Shown here piece after piece: positions 1 to 8,225 of a DNA stretch of 41,660 nucleotides; the stretch's first letter is position 1; every line of letters starts with the position of its first letter. The notes under the pieces were generated by a model that saw nothing but the letters and a program-made list of their open reading frames with translations, made no database searches and was not told the origin of the DNA. Origin of the DNA: Oscillospiraceae bacterium. Its GTDB lineage: Bacteria; Bacillota; Clostridia; Christensenellales; Aristaeellaceae. The position numbers were made by a program, and so were the translations under genes. Where the stretch lies: positions 1-41,660 of the forward strand of contig JAISWI010000083.1 of the NCBI GenBank assembly GCA_031270865.1. The letters are read 5' to 3'.

Positions 1-168
1 GACGCGACGACCGCTAAGGACGTCGCGGACTGGGACAGCTTGGCGCACATGAACCTGATTGTCGCGATCGAGGAGGAGTTCGGCATGCGCTTCACGATGG
101 GCGAGGTCACGGGCATGAAGAACGTCGGCGAGATGCTGGTGATTATACAGGAGCGTGCAAAGAGATGA
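1..168 (+). CDS. Acyl carrier protein, C-terminal part (cut by window edge)
   Basis: The window opens inside this gene; 55 codons remain before a TGA at 166-168. The fragment contains WDSLAHMNLIVAIEEEFG, the typical phosphopantetheine site of small carrier proteins, with the modifiable serine at codon 13, followed by the usual helices III and IV. Carrier proteins of this type hold an activated acyl group as a thioester on the phosphopantetheine arm. The stop overlaps the next start codon (ATGA), so the gene is translationally coupled to the MaoC-like gene. With the MBOAT and SGNH genes downstream it probably plays the DltC role in a dlt-like pathway. The adenylating ligase expected upstream lies outside the window. 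Confidence 0.85.
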   Translation, partial: DATTAKDVADWDSLAHMNLIVAIEEEFGMRFTMGEVTGMKNVGEMLVIIQERAKR

Positions 169-617
169 ACTCTTACACTTATGACAAAATAGACATTGGT
201 CATGTGGAAAGCTTTAAGGTTGAGCTTACCACAGAGAAGCTGCGTTTGTTCAGCGAGATTACTGGTGATTGCAATCCGCTACACAACGACGAAGCTTTTT
301 CGCGCAAACGCGGATATCCATGCGTAATTTCCCATGGTATGTTAACCGCGTCGTTCTTATCAACGCTTGCAGGCGTTTATCTGCCCGGGCAAAACGACCT
401 TGTACACGAGGTCAGCATACGGCTGGTTAAGCCTGTTCTGATAGGGAATGGCCTGGATCCATCTATACAAGATCGAGTAGCCCTAACGGTAACGGGCAAG
501 GTTGTCGATAAGCAGGATATATTCCGCAGGATAATTGTCAAGGTTACAATAACTAATGATAGTGAAGGCGGGGAACCGGTTTTGCGCGGCGTTATGAAAA
601 TCGGTGTAGCTGTTTGA
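165..617 (+). CDS. MaoC-like hot-dog (R)-specific enoyl hydratase/dehydratase
   Basis: A 150-residue single hot-dog-fold protein. The segment FSEITGDCNPLHNDEAF is the classic MaoC/(R)-hydratase active-site motif, with Asp in GDCNPLH and the catalytic His five residues on; VISHGMLTASFLS follows as the usual second motif. This family adds or removes water across trans-2-enoyl and (R)-3-hydroxyacyl thioesters on CoA or ACP. The start overlaps the ACP stop (ATGA), and the next gene is an MBOAT acyltransferase. I infer that it tailors the acyl group on the neighbouring carrier protein, for example to a 3-hydroxyacyl or enoyl form, before export. The exact substrate cannot be read from the sequence. 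Confidence 0.85.
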   Translation: MNSYTYDKIDIGHVESFKVELTTEKLRLFSEITGDCNPLHNDEAFSRKRGYPCVISHGMLTASFLSTLAGVYLPGQNDLVHEVSIRLVKPVLIGNGLDPSIQDRVALTVTGKVVDKQDIFRRIIVKVTITNDSEGGEPVLRGVMKIGVAV

Positions 618-684
618 TTGGTGAAATCCACTACCCAAACCGTAGTCTGCGGCGTGATTCAGCAGACAGTTAGGGAGAGTGTAC

Positions 685-2214
685 ATGTCTATTGTCGCGT
701 TCGGCTTCTTCTGCTTTACAGCGCTGTCGCTGCTGCTGTATTACTGCTTCCCTCTGCGGCTGCGCTGGTATGTACTGCTGGCAGCCAGTGTAGCTTTCTA
801 TATCATTGGATGTGGTTGGGCGCTGTTCCTGTGTATGTGCGTTATGGCAGCAGTGGCGTATATCGGTGCGCGGTTTGTCGAATGGGACGATGGTCGTAGG
901 CTGCAATGGATACCTGTGGTATCAATCCTACTTGTGACAGTCGTTCTGATCGCATTCAAGGAGAGCACATTCTTTGTTAATAATGCCAACTGGCTACTTG
1001 GTTTTACGAATAGGAGCTTTCGGTTCCATATGCCAAACTGGATTGCGCCGATTGGTATATCGTACTGGGCTTTGATGCTTATTGGCTACATTCTAGATGT
1101 CAAGTGGGGGAAGTACCCGGCTGAGAAAAACCCTGTAAAGGTATTGCTGTTCACATGCTATTTCCCACAGATGACACTCGGGCCGCTCACACGTTTCGAC
1201 GATATGCGCGGTAAGCTATTTGTCGGACATCCTTTTGAATATGAAGGGTTTTGTCACGGCATTCAACGTGTTGGATGGGGACTGTTCAAGAAACTGGTGA
1301 TCGCGGAACGATTGGCGATTCTTGTTTCTACGATCTATGGACCAAAGGCGGATGGATACGGTTATCAGGGATTAATAATCGTGTTTGGCGCTATGTGCTA
1401 TATCTTGCAGGTGCTGATGGATTTCTCTGGAGCCATCGACATCGTTAATGGCATATCCCAGACGTTTGGCATTGTCATGCCAGAGAACTTCCAACAACCG
1501 TTTTATGCGCAGTCGCTTTCCGAAATATGGCGGCGCTGGCATATGACACTTAGTTTTTGGGCGCGTGACTATATTATGTATCCAGTTCAACGTATGTTAA
1601 CCATACGCTATGGAAAAACCATGCAAAGGCATATGGGTAAGAAAAACAGCAGGAACATCCTGCTATATTTATCCATGTTAGCTACATGGTTCATAGTCGG
1701 ATTGTGGCATAATGGAGATTGGAAATACATCTGTGGATCTGGTTTATTTTTCTTTGTGATGATAGTCGGAGGCTTAGTATTGCAGCCTTTCTTTGATTCT
1801 TTGAAAAACTTACTTCATGTAAATACTGAGTCATGGAGTTGGTGCATTTGGACGCGTGTCCGCTCCTTCCTTCTGTTTACACTGAGCGTGTCATTCGGGC
1901 GGGCATATGACCTTGCAACCGGTTTTATTTTCTGGAGACGCGCTTTAGTATGGAACCCATGGATCTTATTTGATGGCACGCTGTTTAAACTGGGGTTGGA
2001 TGGCAAAGACTTCTGGGCGTTGGTTCTTGGACTATGTGTTGTTCTATTAGTATCAGGCGCGCAGATACGACAAGGTTCCACGCGTGTTTGGCTGGGAAAG
2101 CAGAATATTGTATTCCGCTGGGCTATACTCTTTGGACTATGCTTTGCAGTGCTTATACTTGGCTTTTATGGAGAGGGCTACAATCCTGCGGATTTCATTT
2201 ACGGAGGTTTTTAA
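685..2214 (+). CDS. MBOAT family O-acyltransferase (DltB/AlgI type)
   Basis: About 509 residues, polytopic membrane protein. The central block FYAQSLSEIWRRWHMTLSFW followed by ARDYIMYP matches the FW(K/R)RWH-SLS-W-RDY signature of DltB/AlgI proteins, and GLWHNGDWKYI carries the conserved catalytic histidine. The ATG at 685 is preferred to the GTG at 679 because GGGAGAG lies at a suitable distance before it. Family members pass an acyl group from a carrier protein or CoA across the membrane to an extracellular acceptor, usually with a DltD- or AlgX-like SGNH partner. Two such partners follow directly, which supports a surface polysaccharide or teichoic acid acylation role. Confidence 0.92.
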   Translation: MSIVAFGFFCFTALSLLLYYCFPLRLRWYVLLAASVAFYIIGCGWALFLCMCVMAAVAYIGARFVEWDDGRRLQWIPVVSILLVTVVLIAFKESTFFVNNANWLLGFTNRSFRFHMPNWIAPIGISYWALMLIGYILDVKWGKYPAEKNPVKVLLFTCYFPQMTLGPLTRFDDMRGKLFVGHPFEYEGFCHGIQRVGWGLFKKLVIAERLAILVSTIYGPKADGYGYQGLIIVFGAMCYILQVLMDFSGAIDIVNGISQTFGIVMPENFQQPFYAQSLSEIWRRWHMTLSFWARDYIMYPVQRMLTIRYGKTMQRHMGKKNSRNILLYLSMLATWFIVGLWHNGDWKYICGSGLFFFVMIVGGLVLQPFFDSLKNLLHVNTESWSWCIWTRVRSFLLFTLSVSFGRAYDLATGFIFWRRALVWNPWILFDGTLFKLGLDGKDFWALVLGLCVVLLVSGAQIRQGSTRVWLGKQNIVFRWAILFGLCFAVLILGFYGEGYNPADFIYGGF

Positions 2215-2215
2215 C

Positions 2216-3784
2216 ATGACGATTGCTCAATCTGTGTGCGCGACTACTAAAACGGGAATCCGCCCATCCCTTACTGTGCGGATAGTTTCTCCACTTTTAT
2301 TTGTTGTGTTGTTTTTCTTAGCTTTATCTTATATTACTGATAAATTAATACCTGTCGATACACATTGGTTCATTGCCAGAGAAAATATCCAGCGTATGAA
2401 TCGCCTACCCAAAAACACAATTGATATTGCGGTTCTCGGTGGATCAACATCGTACCACAGTTTTTCCCCATACGAATTGTATGTAAAGTACGGAATATCC
2501 TCTCGTTGCTTAGGAACCTCTAATCAACCTATGTCCGCGTCATACTATACTTTACTGGAACTACTGAAAACCCAATCCCCCCGTATGGTCATTTTAGAGG
2601 CGGAAAAGCTTACGGGAAGCTCCAGCGAGGCGGATTTTCGCCGAGTAGTTGATCTCATGCCAATTAGTTGCAACAAACTACATGTTATTCTTGCGCATAC
2701 CCAGATGGAAGGCTCTGATTCACTGCTTAGCTATATCTTTCCGTTAACAAAATTCAATTCTACTTGGAAAGAATTAACATATAAATCATTTATAAACGTC
2801 CCATTTAGAGTTAATCCAGCATCTAACGAGACAATGTATGCTGGTTTTGTTATGGTTTCAGGACAGCATGGAAAAGATTACTCTCCTATTGCTAAATTGG
2901 GCGATGAATCGGCTGATTACAACGAGGAATCGCTTGACTATTTAAAACAAATTGTTGAGCTTTGTAGAGAAAGAGGTATTCAGTTTCTTTTATATTCAAG
3001 CCTCCGCGCAACCTGGACTGAGCAGCGGCACAATGCTACACAGGCTTTTGCCGATGAGAATAACATTAGGTATATCGATTTCAATGTAAAGGAAGCTTTT
3101 ATGGCTGCGGATCTTTCTTACCCTATAGATTTATGGGATACGGCACATACAAACACGTTCGGCGCAATCAAAACAACCCGTTTTCTTGGTGAGGTTATTA
3201 CTTCCGCGTGCTCATTCCTGGATCGCCGCAATGATCCGGATTACGCTTATTTTGCTGCGGAACTGCCTGATTATGAACACTGGGTGCATGTTGAGCGGAT
3301 CCAATCGGAAAAGAACCTGGCTTCGTATCTTCTGGCTGTGACAGAAGGAGCGGATGCGCTGGATTATAGCGTGTATATTTCGGTAAAAGATGAGGCAAGC
3401 CGCAATATATCACAAGAAGTAGGAGAAGCGTTTAACAAAATAGGGGTAACTACTGATTTTGCAGATAAATATCACTACAGTTACCTTTGCGTTATTGGAG
3501 GCGGTAAAGTTATTTATGAAAAACTGGCTTCGGATGCAAGTGAAGCGCTTTCACACACAGGCGTTAACCCCGACGGCAGCGCCTACGCTATCGAGTCCGC
3601 CGGGTATGAGTGCGGCAACCGTTCCATTATAAAGGTTGGCAACGTTGACGCCAGCCGCAACGCGCGGGGCTTCAATATAGTCGTCTATGACAACCGTGCG
3701 CGTCGCGTTGTGGACAGTGTGACGTGGGACACTTATCTGCCCGATGCGACTGAGCAAGCGCAGCACAAAGCTATGACGCCATAA
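2216..3784 (+). CDS. DltD-like SGNH protein with C-terminal ILEI/FAM3-like domain
   Basis: 522 residues starting two bases after the MBOAT stop, with ACGGAGG as ribosome binding site. One membrane segment (about residues 20-42) anchors an extracellular SGNH/GDSL-like domain. Block I is AVLGGSTSYHSFSP (nucleophilic Ser after GG), and block V is DTAHTNTFGA with the expected Asp-x-x-His pair. This matches the DltD/AlgX-like proteins that complete acyl transfer with an MBOAT. From about residue 375 a separate domain begins with YSVYISVKDEAS and ends GFNIVVYDNRARRVVDS; this resembles the ILEI domain of FAM3 and POMGNT1 proteins, which binds or accompanies glycans. Domain assignment is by eye. Confidence 0.8.
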   Translation: MTIAQSVCATTKTGIRPSLTVRIVSPLLFVVLFFLALSYITDKLIPVDTHWFIARENIQRMNRLPKNTIDIAVLGGSTSYHSFSPYELYVKYGISSRCLGTSNQPMSASYYTLLELLKTQSPRMVILEAEKLTGSSSEADFRRVVDLMPISCNKLHVILAHTQMEGSDSLLSYIFPLTKFNSTWKELTYKSFINVPFRVNPASNETMYAGFVMVSGQHGKDYSPIAKLGDESADYNEESLDYLKQIVELCRERGIQFLLYSSLRATWTEQRHNATQAFADENNIRYIDFNVKEAFMAADLSYPIDLWDTAHTNTFGAIKTTRFLGEVITSACSFLDRRNDPDYAYFAAELPDYEHWVHVERIQSEKNLASYLLAVTEGADALDYSVYISVKDEASRNISQEVGEAFNKIGVTTDFADKYHYSYLCVIGGGKVIYEKLASDASEALSHTGVNPDGSAYAIESAGYECGNRSIIKVGNVDASRNARGFNIVVYDNRARRVVDSVTWDTYLPDATEQAQHKAMTP

Positions 3785-3805
3785 CGCTATTAAGGAGTAT
3801 AGTAA

Positions 3806-5383
3806 ATGCAAGCTCCCATTTTTGACGAACAGCACCCAGTCATCCATGTGACACTCCGAGTGATTCAATCGCCGCGAACGGTTCCGCTGGCGGTTAAGCG
3901 TATAACTGCGTCTGCCGTGTTCATCGCGCTGTTCGTCCTCCTGTTTGCCGTGACAGGCGATATACTGCAACCGCGCTGGTTTGGCGCGTGGATGTCCACC
4001 GCAAATGTACGCGGTATCTATGACCTGCCCCCAAATACCGTTGACGCTGTGGCTCTTGGCCCTTCCTCGTGTGTGCGCAGTTTTTCTCCACTGGAACTAT
4101 TCCTGGAGTATGGTATATCGGCCTATAACGCTGGTACCGAACAGCAGCCGATAATGACATCGTATTATTTATTAAAGGAGATAATAAAAAACCAATCGAT
4201 CAAGGTTGTATTCCTTGAAACAGTCGGCCTGTTTAGGTCGAATGACCCCGCGTTCTATCGGAAAGTATATGATAACCTTAAGTTGTCGAAAGACAAGATC
4301 GAGGCTGTGCTGTCATACAGCCAGTACAGCGGCGCGGATTCGGTATTCAGCTTCATAACGCCATACATCAAGTATCACGCCAATTGGAAGAACCTTACAG
4401 AACCTCAGTTCGCGCCTTTTGACGCGGATGATTATCCATTGTGGCACCATGGTTTTGTGATCGACAAAGGTCAGAGCGGGAAGGAGAAGACCGGTTATAC
4501 GGGCGAGGAACAGGATCGCGCTACTTTCATAGGCGAACGTTTATACTATTTAGAACAGATTGACGAGCTTTGTCGCGCGAATAATATACGCCTGGTCTTG
4601 TATAGGTGCGTATCGACCGACCAGTGGTCGGCAGGGATGCATAACGCGACGCAAGACTGGGCAAGCCAACATAAGAGGGAACTCTATGATTTCAACACGC
4701 AGTCCGTTATGGAAGCCGCTGGGCTGAAAAATGAACTGGATAACGCTGGCGGCTCGCACAACAATGTCTTCGGCGCGATCAAGACGACACGATACTTGGG
4801 TAAGTTGATTACTGATACCCAAGCGTTCGAGGATCGGCGGAAGGATCCCACTTGCTTCTACTTACGCGCGATGGCCGCGCCATATGCCAGGGAAGTGCGC
4901 AACGCCAAACTGCAGGTCGAGAAAGATATGTCGGAATACTTGGTGGCGCTTTCCTATGGAGACAACCGCGACAACTATACCGTGTTCTTCACGGTCCGGG
5001 ATGAAGCGTCATCCAAGATAGGCGACGCGCTGAAAGCCACGCTTGTGGACTGCGGCTTTATGACTGACTTCGCGGACAAGTATCGTCATAGCTTTATCGG
5101 GGTGATGGAAGGTGGAAAGGTCATATACGAGCGTTTAGCCGATGATCGGCAAGAAAAACTCGCGTACGAGGGTACGACGCGCGACGGTACAGCATACGCA
5201 ATCGAGTCCGCCGGTATGGAAGCAGGGGACATTTCCTCTGTTATACTAAACTCAGGCAGTAATATGAGTAAGAACCTGCGCGGTTTCAACGTCGTTGTGT
5301 ATGATAACGTTACCCACCGCGTTATTGACAGCGTCAACTGGGATTCGTTCGCTGAGGAGGGCGGTGGTAATGCGCGGCGGTGA
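3806..5383 (+). CDS. Second DltD-like SGNH/ILEI-domain protein (paralogue)
   Basis: 525 residues, colinear with the previous gene and clearly a diverged duplicate; AAGGAG precedes the ATG. It has an N-terminal membrane segment, an SGNH-like domain (ALGPSSCVRSFSP around residue 80) and the same C-terminal ILEI-like domain ending GFNVVVYDNVTHRVIDS. The block V region reads GGSHNNVFGA where the paralogue has DTAHTNTFGA, so the catalytic Asp appears missing, although His is kept. It may be an inactive partner, have a shifted Asp (DNAGGSH) or act on another acceptor. It closes the acylation operon. Codon usage is more GC-rich than in the preceding gene. Confidence 0.78.
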   Translation: MQAPIFDEQHPVIHVTLRVIQSPRTVPLAVKRITASAVFIALFVLLFAVTGDILQPRWFGAWMSTANVRGIYDLPPNTVDAVALGPSSCVRSFSPLELFLEYGISAYNAGTEQQPIMTSYYLLKEIIKNQSIKVVFLETVGLFRSNDPAFYRKVYDNLKLSKDKIEAVLSYSQYSGADSVFSFITPYIKYHANWKNLTEPQFAPFDADDYPLWHHGFVIDKGQSGKEKTGYTGEEQDRATFIGERLYYLEQIDELCRANNIRLVLYRCVSTDQWSAGMHNATQDWASQHKRELYDFNTQSVMEAAGLKNELDNAGGSHNNVFGAIKTTRYLGKLITDTQAFEDRRKDPTCFYLRAMAAPYAREVRNAKLQVEKDMSEYLVALSYGDNRDNYTVFFTVRDEASSKIGDALKATLVDCGFMTDFADKYRHSFIGVMEGGKVIYERLADDRQEKLAYEGTTRDGTAYAIESAGMEAGDISSVILNSGSNMSKNLRGFNVVVYDNVTHRVIDSVNWDSFAEEGGGNARR

Positions 5384-5447
5384 CAGAGGGTTGGTTTGTC
5401 ACCTTTGAGGTATACTGCCGCATGACGGCAAAATACTTCACGTGAAG

Positions 5448-5572
5448 CCTTCTATATAACAAGGCGCGGGAGATAGGTATTGTAAACCCTTTCGAGTACA
5501 TTATTGCTTTTAAACATAACAAAAAGAGGACCACCGCTTTTGCGGTGATCCTCTGCTCATGAGATATACGAA
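5448..5572 (-). repeat. Inverted copy of the excisionase upstream segment (copy 1)
   Basis: Read on the minus strand, this segment matches 39609-39735. Both ends are nearly identical: TTCGTAT...GAGCAGAGGATCACCGC with its hairpin, and GGTTTACAA.ACCTATCTCC followed by TGTTATATAGA.GGC. The middle 35 bases have diverged. In copy 2 the segment lies just before an excisionase-like gene; here no such gene follows on the minus strand. A perfect 12-bp palindrome, CTTCACGTGAAG, lies at 5436-5447 beside it. I read it as a remnant left by a related integrative element. Confidence 0.75.
5525..5554 (-). terminator. Rho-independent terminator within repeat copy 1
   Basis: Thirteen-base arms (AGAGGATCACCGC on the minus strand) with one mismatch enclose an AAAA loop and are followed on the minus strand by TTTTT. 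The polarity would stop transcripts coming from the right, i.e. from the small minus-strand reading frame at 5601-5792. Confidence 0.7.
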
Positions 5573-5600
5573 CATATCTCCATTTGTTGAAGGTATTCTA

Positions 5601-5792
5601 TTATTTTGAGACGCAGAAGCAAAAATCGTCCATATGGCCAAGCTCATCTTGAGTCCGCAGGCAGTACCGGGTTGTTTGTGGGCTAGTGCCAAGAGCATCG
5701 AGCGCATCTGACATGTGCTGATTTACGTCAGGAATAGAATATTCCCATTTGCCCTTTGAACTCGGCGTTGTGGTACGATCGCCCCGGTCCAT
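5601..5792 (-). CDS. Small unrecognised reading frame, possibly a fragment
   Basis: A 63-residue minus-strand frame ending in QDELGHMDDFCFCVSK, just upstream of a minus-strand terminator that belongs to a mobile-element repeat. I do not recognise it. Its start has no convincing ribosome binding site and it may be the tail of a lost gene from the same element. The only support is position: in copy 2 of the repeat a gene end also precedes the hairpin. Apart from this frame and the repeat, 5384-5895 shows nothing else convincing. Confidence 0.2.
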   Translation of the reverse strand: MDRGDRTTTPSSKGKWEYSIPDVNQHMSDALDALGTSPQTTRYCLRTQDELGHMDDFCFCVSK

Positions 5793-5895
5793 TCAGGGAA
5801 TAGTGCTCTCTCCCTAACTAGATAGAAGCGAAGCGTTCGGGAGCATTTGTTAAGGACATAGTTTGGAAATTCATAAAAAGTTTACAATTATTCTA

Positions 5896-5947
5896 TTGAC
5901 AAAATCACTACTGCGCAGTACTATATAGATGTAGTAAGTATTACTGC
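5896..5947 (+). promoter_or_regulatory. Promoter and probable PadR operator of the exporter operon
   Basis: TTGACA (5896-5901), a 17-base spacer and TACTAT (5919-5924) form a good sigma-A promoter. A perfect palindrome TACTGCGCAGTA (5909-5920) lies in the spacer and runs into the -10, and a second imperfect dyad, GTAGTAA-GTA-TTACTGC (5931-5947), covers the expected start of transcription. Their position suggests repression by the PadR product of the first gene. Confidence 0.75.
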
Positions 5948-5984
5948 ATATCTGCATCGATGACTACCGAAAGGAGGACGCCGT

Positions 5985-6317
5985 GTGGATAATTTAACGG
6001 AAATGCTAAAAGGCGTGTTGGAGGGGAGCGTACTCGAAATCATCAGCCGGGGCGAAACCTACGGCTATGAAATCACGCGCCGTCTAAACGCGCTCGGCTT
6101 TACGGATGTGGTTGAGGGCACGGTGTACACCATTCTCGTGCGGCTCGAAAAGAACAAGCTTGTCGAGGTCGCGCAGCGACCATCGGATAAAGGACCGCCG
6201 CGCAAATACTTCACGCTGGGCGGCGCGGGACGTGAGGAACTGCGGAAGTTCTGGGGAAAATGGGAGTTTGTCGTGTCAAAAATTAATGAATTAAAGGAGG
6301 GAAGGCCTAATGTCTGA
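5985..6317 (+). CDS. PadR family transcriptional repressor
   Basis: 110 residues starting at GTG with a strong AAAGGAGGA before it. The winged-helix signature is clear: LEIISRGETYGYEITRRL, then EGTVYTILVRLEKNKLV and the wing residues GPPRKYFTL. PadR proteins usually repress a neighbouring transporter operon and release DNA when they bind a toxic small molecule. The gene is first in an operon with a DUF1048 protein and an ABC exporter, the standard arrangement for this kind of drug-responsive system. It overlaps the next gene by 8 bases. Two dyads in the promoter are likely its operators. Confidence 0.93.
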   Translation: MDNLTEMLKGVLEGSVLEIISRGETYGYEITRRLNALGFTDVVEGTVYTILVRLEKNKLVEVAQRPSDKGPPRKYFTLGGAGREELRKFWGKWEFVVSKINELKEGRPNV

Positions 6318-6678
6318 ATTTTTTGACAACTATCTGAATATTCCCAAAATGCTGAAAAGCAAACGGGAGTACAAAGAGCGAATGGCGCGGGTTGAGGCAA
6401 TGCCCGAGGACTACCGCTTTGTGTTCAAGAAGATCCAGTCGCATATGTGGATGTTCGCGGCGGGCAGCGGCTATGATATGCTCAAAATCCATTACGACCT
6501 GATAGAGCTGTTCGAGTCCGGCGCTGCCGAGGGCAAGCGCGTTCTTGAAATCACCGGGAACGATATCGCCGGGTTCTGCGAGGAGCTTCTGCGAAACGTC
6601 AAGACGTACACCGAGGATTGGCGCGTCAAGCTGAACCGCGAGGTTGCGGAGAAGCTCGGAAAGGGGGAATTAAGATGA
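6310..6678 (+). CDS. DUF1048 family protein
   Basis: 122 residues, mostly helical and without membrane segments. It has the family pattern: KMLKSKREYKERMARVEAMP near the start, then a helix ending in DMLKIHYDLIELFE and NDIAGFCEELLRNV. DUF1048 genes regularly sit between a padR gene and DrrAB-like exporter genes; their biochemical role is not established and may be helper or co-regulator. AAAGGAGG precedes the start, and the stop overlaps the ATPase start (ATGA), so translation is coupled. Confidence 0.85.
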   Translation: MSEFFDNYLNIPKMLKSKREYKERMARVEAMPEDYRFVFKKIQSHMWMFAAGSGYDMLKIHYDLIELFESGAAEGKRVLEITGNDIAGFCEELLRNVKTYTEDWRVKLNREVAEKLGKGELR

Positions 6679-7427
6679 GCGCAATTAACGTATCGGGACT
6701 GCGTAAGTCCTTTGGCTCACAAACCGTGCTTGACGGCGTGAGTTTCGCCGTGGAGCATGGCGAAGTCTTCGCCTTGCTCGGCTCGAACGGCGCGGGCAAG
6801 ACAACGGCAATTAAGATCCTCTCCACGCTGCTGCCCGCCGGCGGCGGCACGGCGGAGGTCTGCGGTTTTGACGTTGCAAAACAAGCGCGCAAGGCGCGCG
6901 AGGCTATCAGCCTCACGGGGCAATTCGCGGCGGTGGACGACATTCTGACCGGGCGAGAGAATCTTATCCTCGTCGCAAAACTGCGTGGTGTAAAAAACCC
7001 AGCACAAGCTGCCGACAGTCTGCTTGACCGCTTCGGGCTTACGGACGCGGCAAACAAGCGGGCGGGAACGTACTCCGGCGGTATGACGCGTCGGCTTGAT
7101 ATTGCGATGAGTATGCTCGGCAGTCCGAAAGTCGTGTTCCTTGACGAACCGACAACGGGGCTTGACCCGGATGGGCGGCTTGAGGTCTGGAAAACCGTCA
7201 AGGAGCTTGTCGGATCGGGCGTGACGGTTCTGCTCACAACTCAGTATCTGGAGGAAGCTGAACAACTCGCGGACGTAATCGCAATCCTGCGCGGCGGGAA
7301 AATTATAGTTAGCGGAACGCTTGACGAGCTGAAAAAGCTGTTCCCGCCCGCAAAGAAAGAATATGTTGAAAAGCAGCCGACGCTGGAGGAAATATTCCTC
7401 GCGGTTACGGGCAGGGAGGGAAAATGA
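6675..7427 (+). CDS. ABC exporter ATPase (DrrA-like)
   Basis: 250 residues. Walker A LGSNGAGKTTAIKIL (about residues 35-49), signature TYSGGMTRRLDIAMSM, Walker B VVFLDEPTTGLDP and TTQYLEEAEQLAD, where Gln replaces the usual H-loop His. That replacement is typical of the DrrA (daunorubicin resistance) branch. It powers the membrane partner encoded directly downstream to export a hydrophobic compound. ATG at 6675 overlaps the DUF1048 stop and is preceded by AAGGGGG. The compound cannot be deduced, and no biosynthetic cluster is adjacent, so a self-protection or efflux role is more likely than producer immunity. Confidence 0.92.
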   Translation: MSAINVSGLRKSFGSQTVLDGVSFAVEHGEVFALLGSNGAGKTTAIKILSTLLPAGGGTAEVCGFDVAKQARKAREAISLTGQFAAVDDILTGRENLILVAKLRGVKNPAQAADSLLDRFGLTDAANKRAGTYSGGMTRRLDIAMSMLGSPKVVFLDEPTTGLDPDGRLEVWKTVKELVGSGVTVLLTTQYLEEAEQLADVIAILRGGKIIVSGTLDELKKLFPPAKKEYVEKQPTLEEIFLAVTGREGK

Positions 7428-7428
7428 G

Positions 7429-8184
7429 ATGAGCAAAACAGGTGTGCTTTTCGGGCGCTTAATGCGCCATATTCTGCGCAGCCCGGACACGATTATCACA
7501 GTCGCGATGTTACCGATTGCGATGATGCTGCTGTTCGTTTATGTGTTCGGCGGCGCGATGAAACCAAGCCTCGGCGAAAACGTGAATTATGTAAGTTATA
7601 TGCTGCCCGGCATATTGCTTATTGCGATTGCCAGCGGTACATCCTACACGGCGTTCCGAATGTATGAGGACAGGGAAAAGGGGATATTCCAGCGGTTCGC
7701 GTCTATGCCGATACCGCGTTCGGCGGCGCTGTGGGCGCACGTACTGACCTCTCTCGTGTCGAATATGATTACGGTCGCGATTATATTCGCCGTTGCTTTG
7801 CTTATGGGCTTTCGGTCGAGCGCGGGAATCTTGGAATGGCTCGCGGCTATTGGGATACTCGCGCTGTTCACGCTCACGCTGACGTGGGTCGCGGTCGTTC
7901 CCGGCATAACGGCCAAAACAATTGATGGCGCAAGCGCGTTTTCCTACCCGATAATATTTCTGCCGTTTATCAGCTCGGCGTTCGTGCCGACTGAAACAAT
8001 GCCTGCCGCCGTACGTTGGTTCGCGGAAAACCAGCCCGTGACCTCGATTGTGAACACGGTACGCGCTTTGCTGAACGGTCAAACCGTCGGGAGCGAAATA
8101 TGGGTAGCGTTGGCGTGGTGCGTTGGGATAGGCGCGGCGTTCTGGGCGTTGGCGGTGAGATCGTATAGAGGGCGAGGGTGGTAA
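7429..8184 (+). CDS. ABC-2 type exporter permease (DrrB-like)
   Basis: 251 residues with about six hydrophobic segments: TIITVAMLPIAMMLLFVYVF, YMLPGILLIAIASG, a pair in the middle, and a last one near WVALAWCVGIGAAFWALAV. The motif MYEDREKGIFQRFASMPIPR is the typical ABC-2/DrrB cytoplasmic loop. ATG at 7429 follows the ATPase stop by one base (TGAGATG) with GGGAGGG as ribosome binding site. It forms the channel of the DrrAB-type exporter and is the last gene of the PadR-controlled operon. Confidence 0.9.
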   Translation: MSKTGVLFGRLMRHILRSPDTIITVAMLPIAMMLLFVYVFGGAMKPSLGENVNYVSYMLPGILLIAIASGTSYTAFRMYEDREKGIFQRFASMPIPRSAALWAHVLTSLVSNMITVAIIFAVALLMGFRSSAGILEWLAAIGILALFTLTLTWVAVVPGITAKTIDGASAFSYPIIFLPFISSAFVPTETMPAAVRWFAENQPVTSIVNTVRALLNGQTVGSEIWVALAWCVGIGAAFWALAVRSYRGRGW

Positions 8185-8225
8185 CGTCGTTTTTATCAGC
8201 GGAGAAAAGAAATAGCGATTCCTTG

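Noticed and set aside
3551-3970. Long minus-strand frame opposite the ends of the two SGNH genes
   Set aside because: No family resemblance, no ribosome binding site, and it is the antisense of two well supported genes; a by-product of GC-rich codons.
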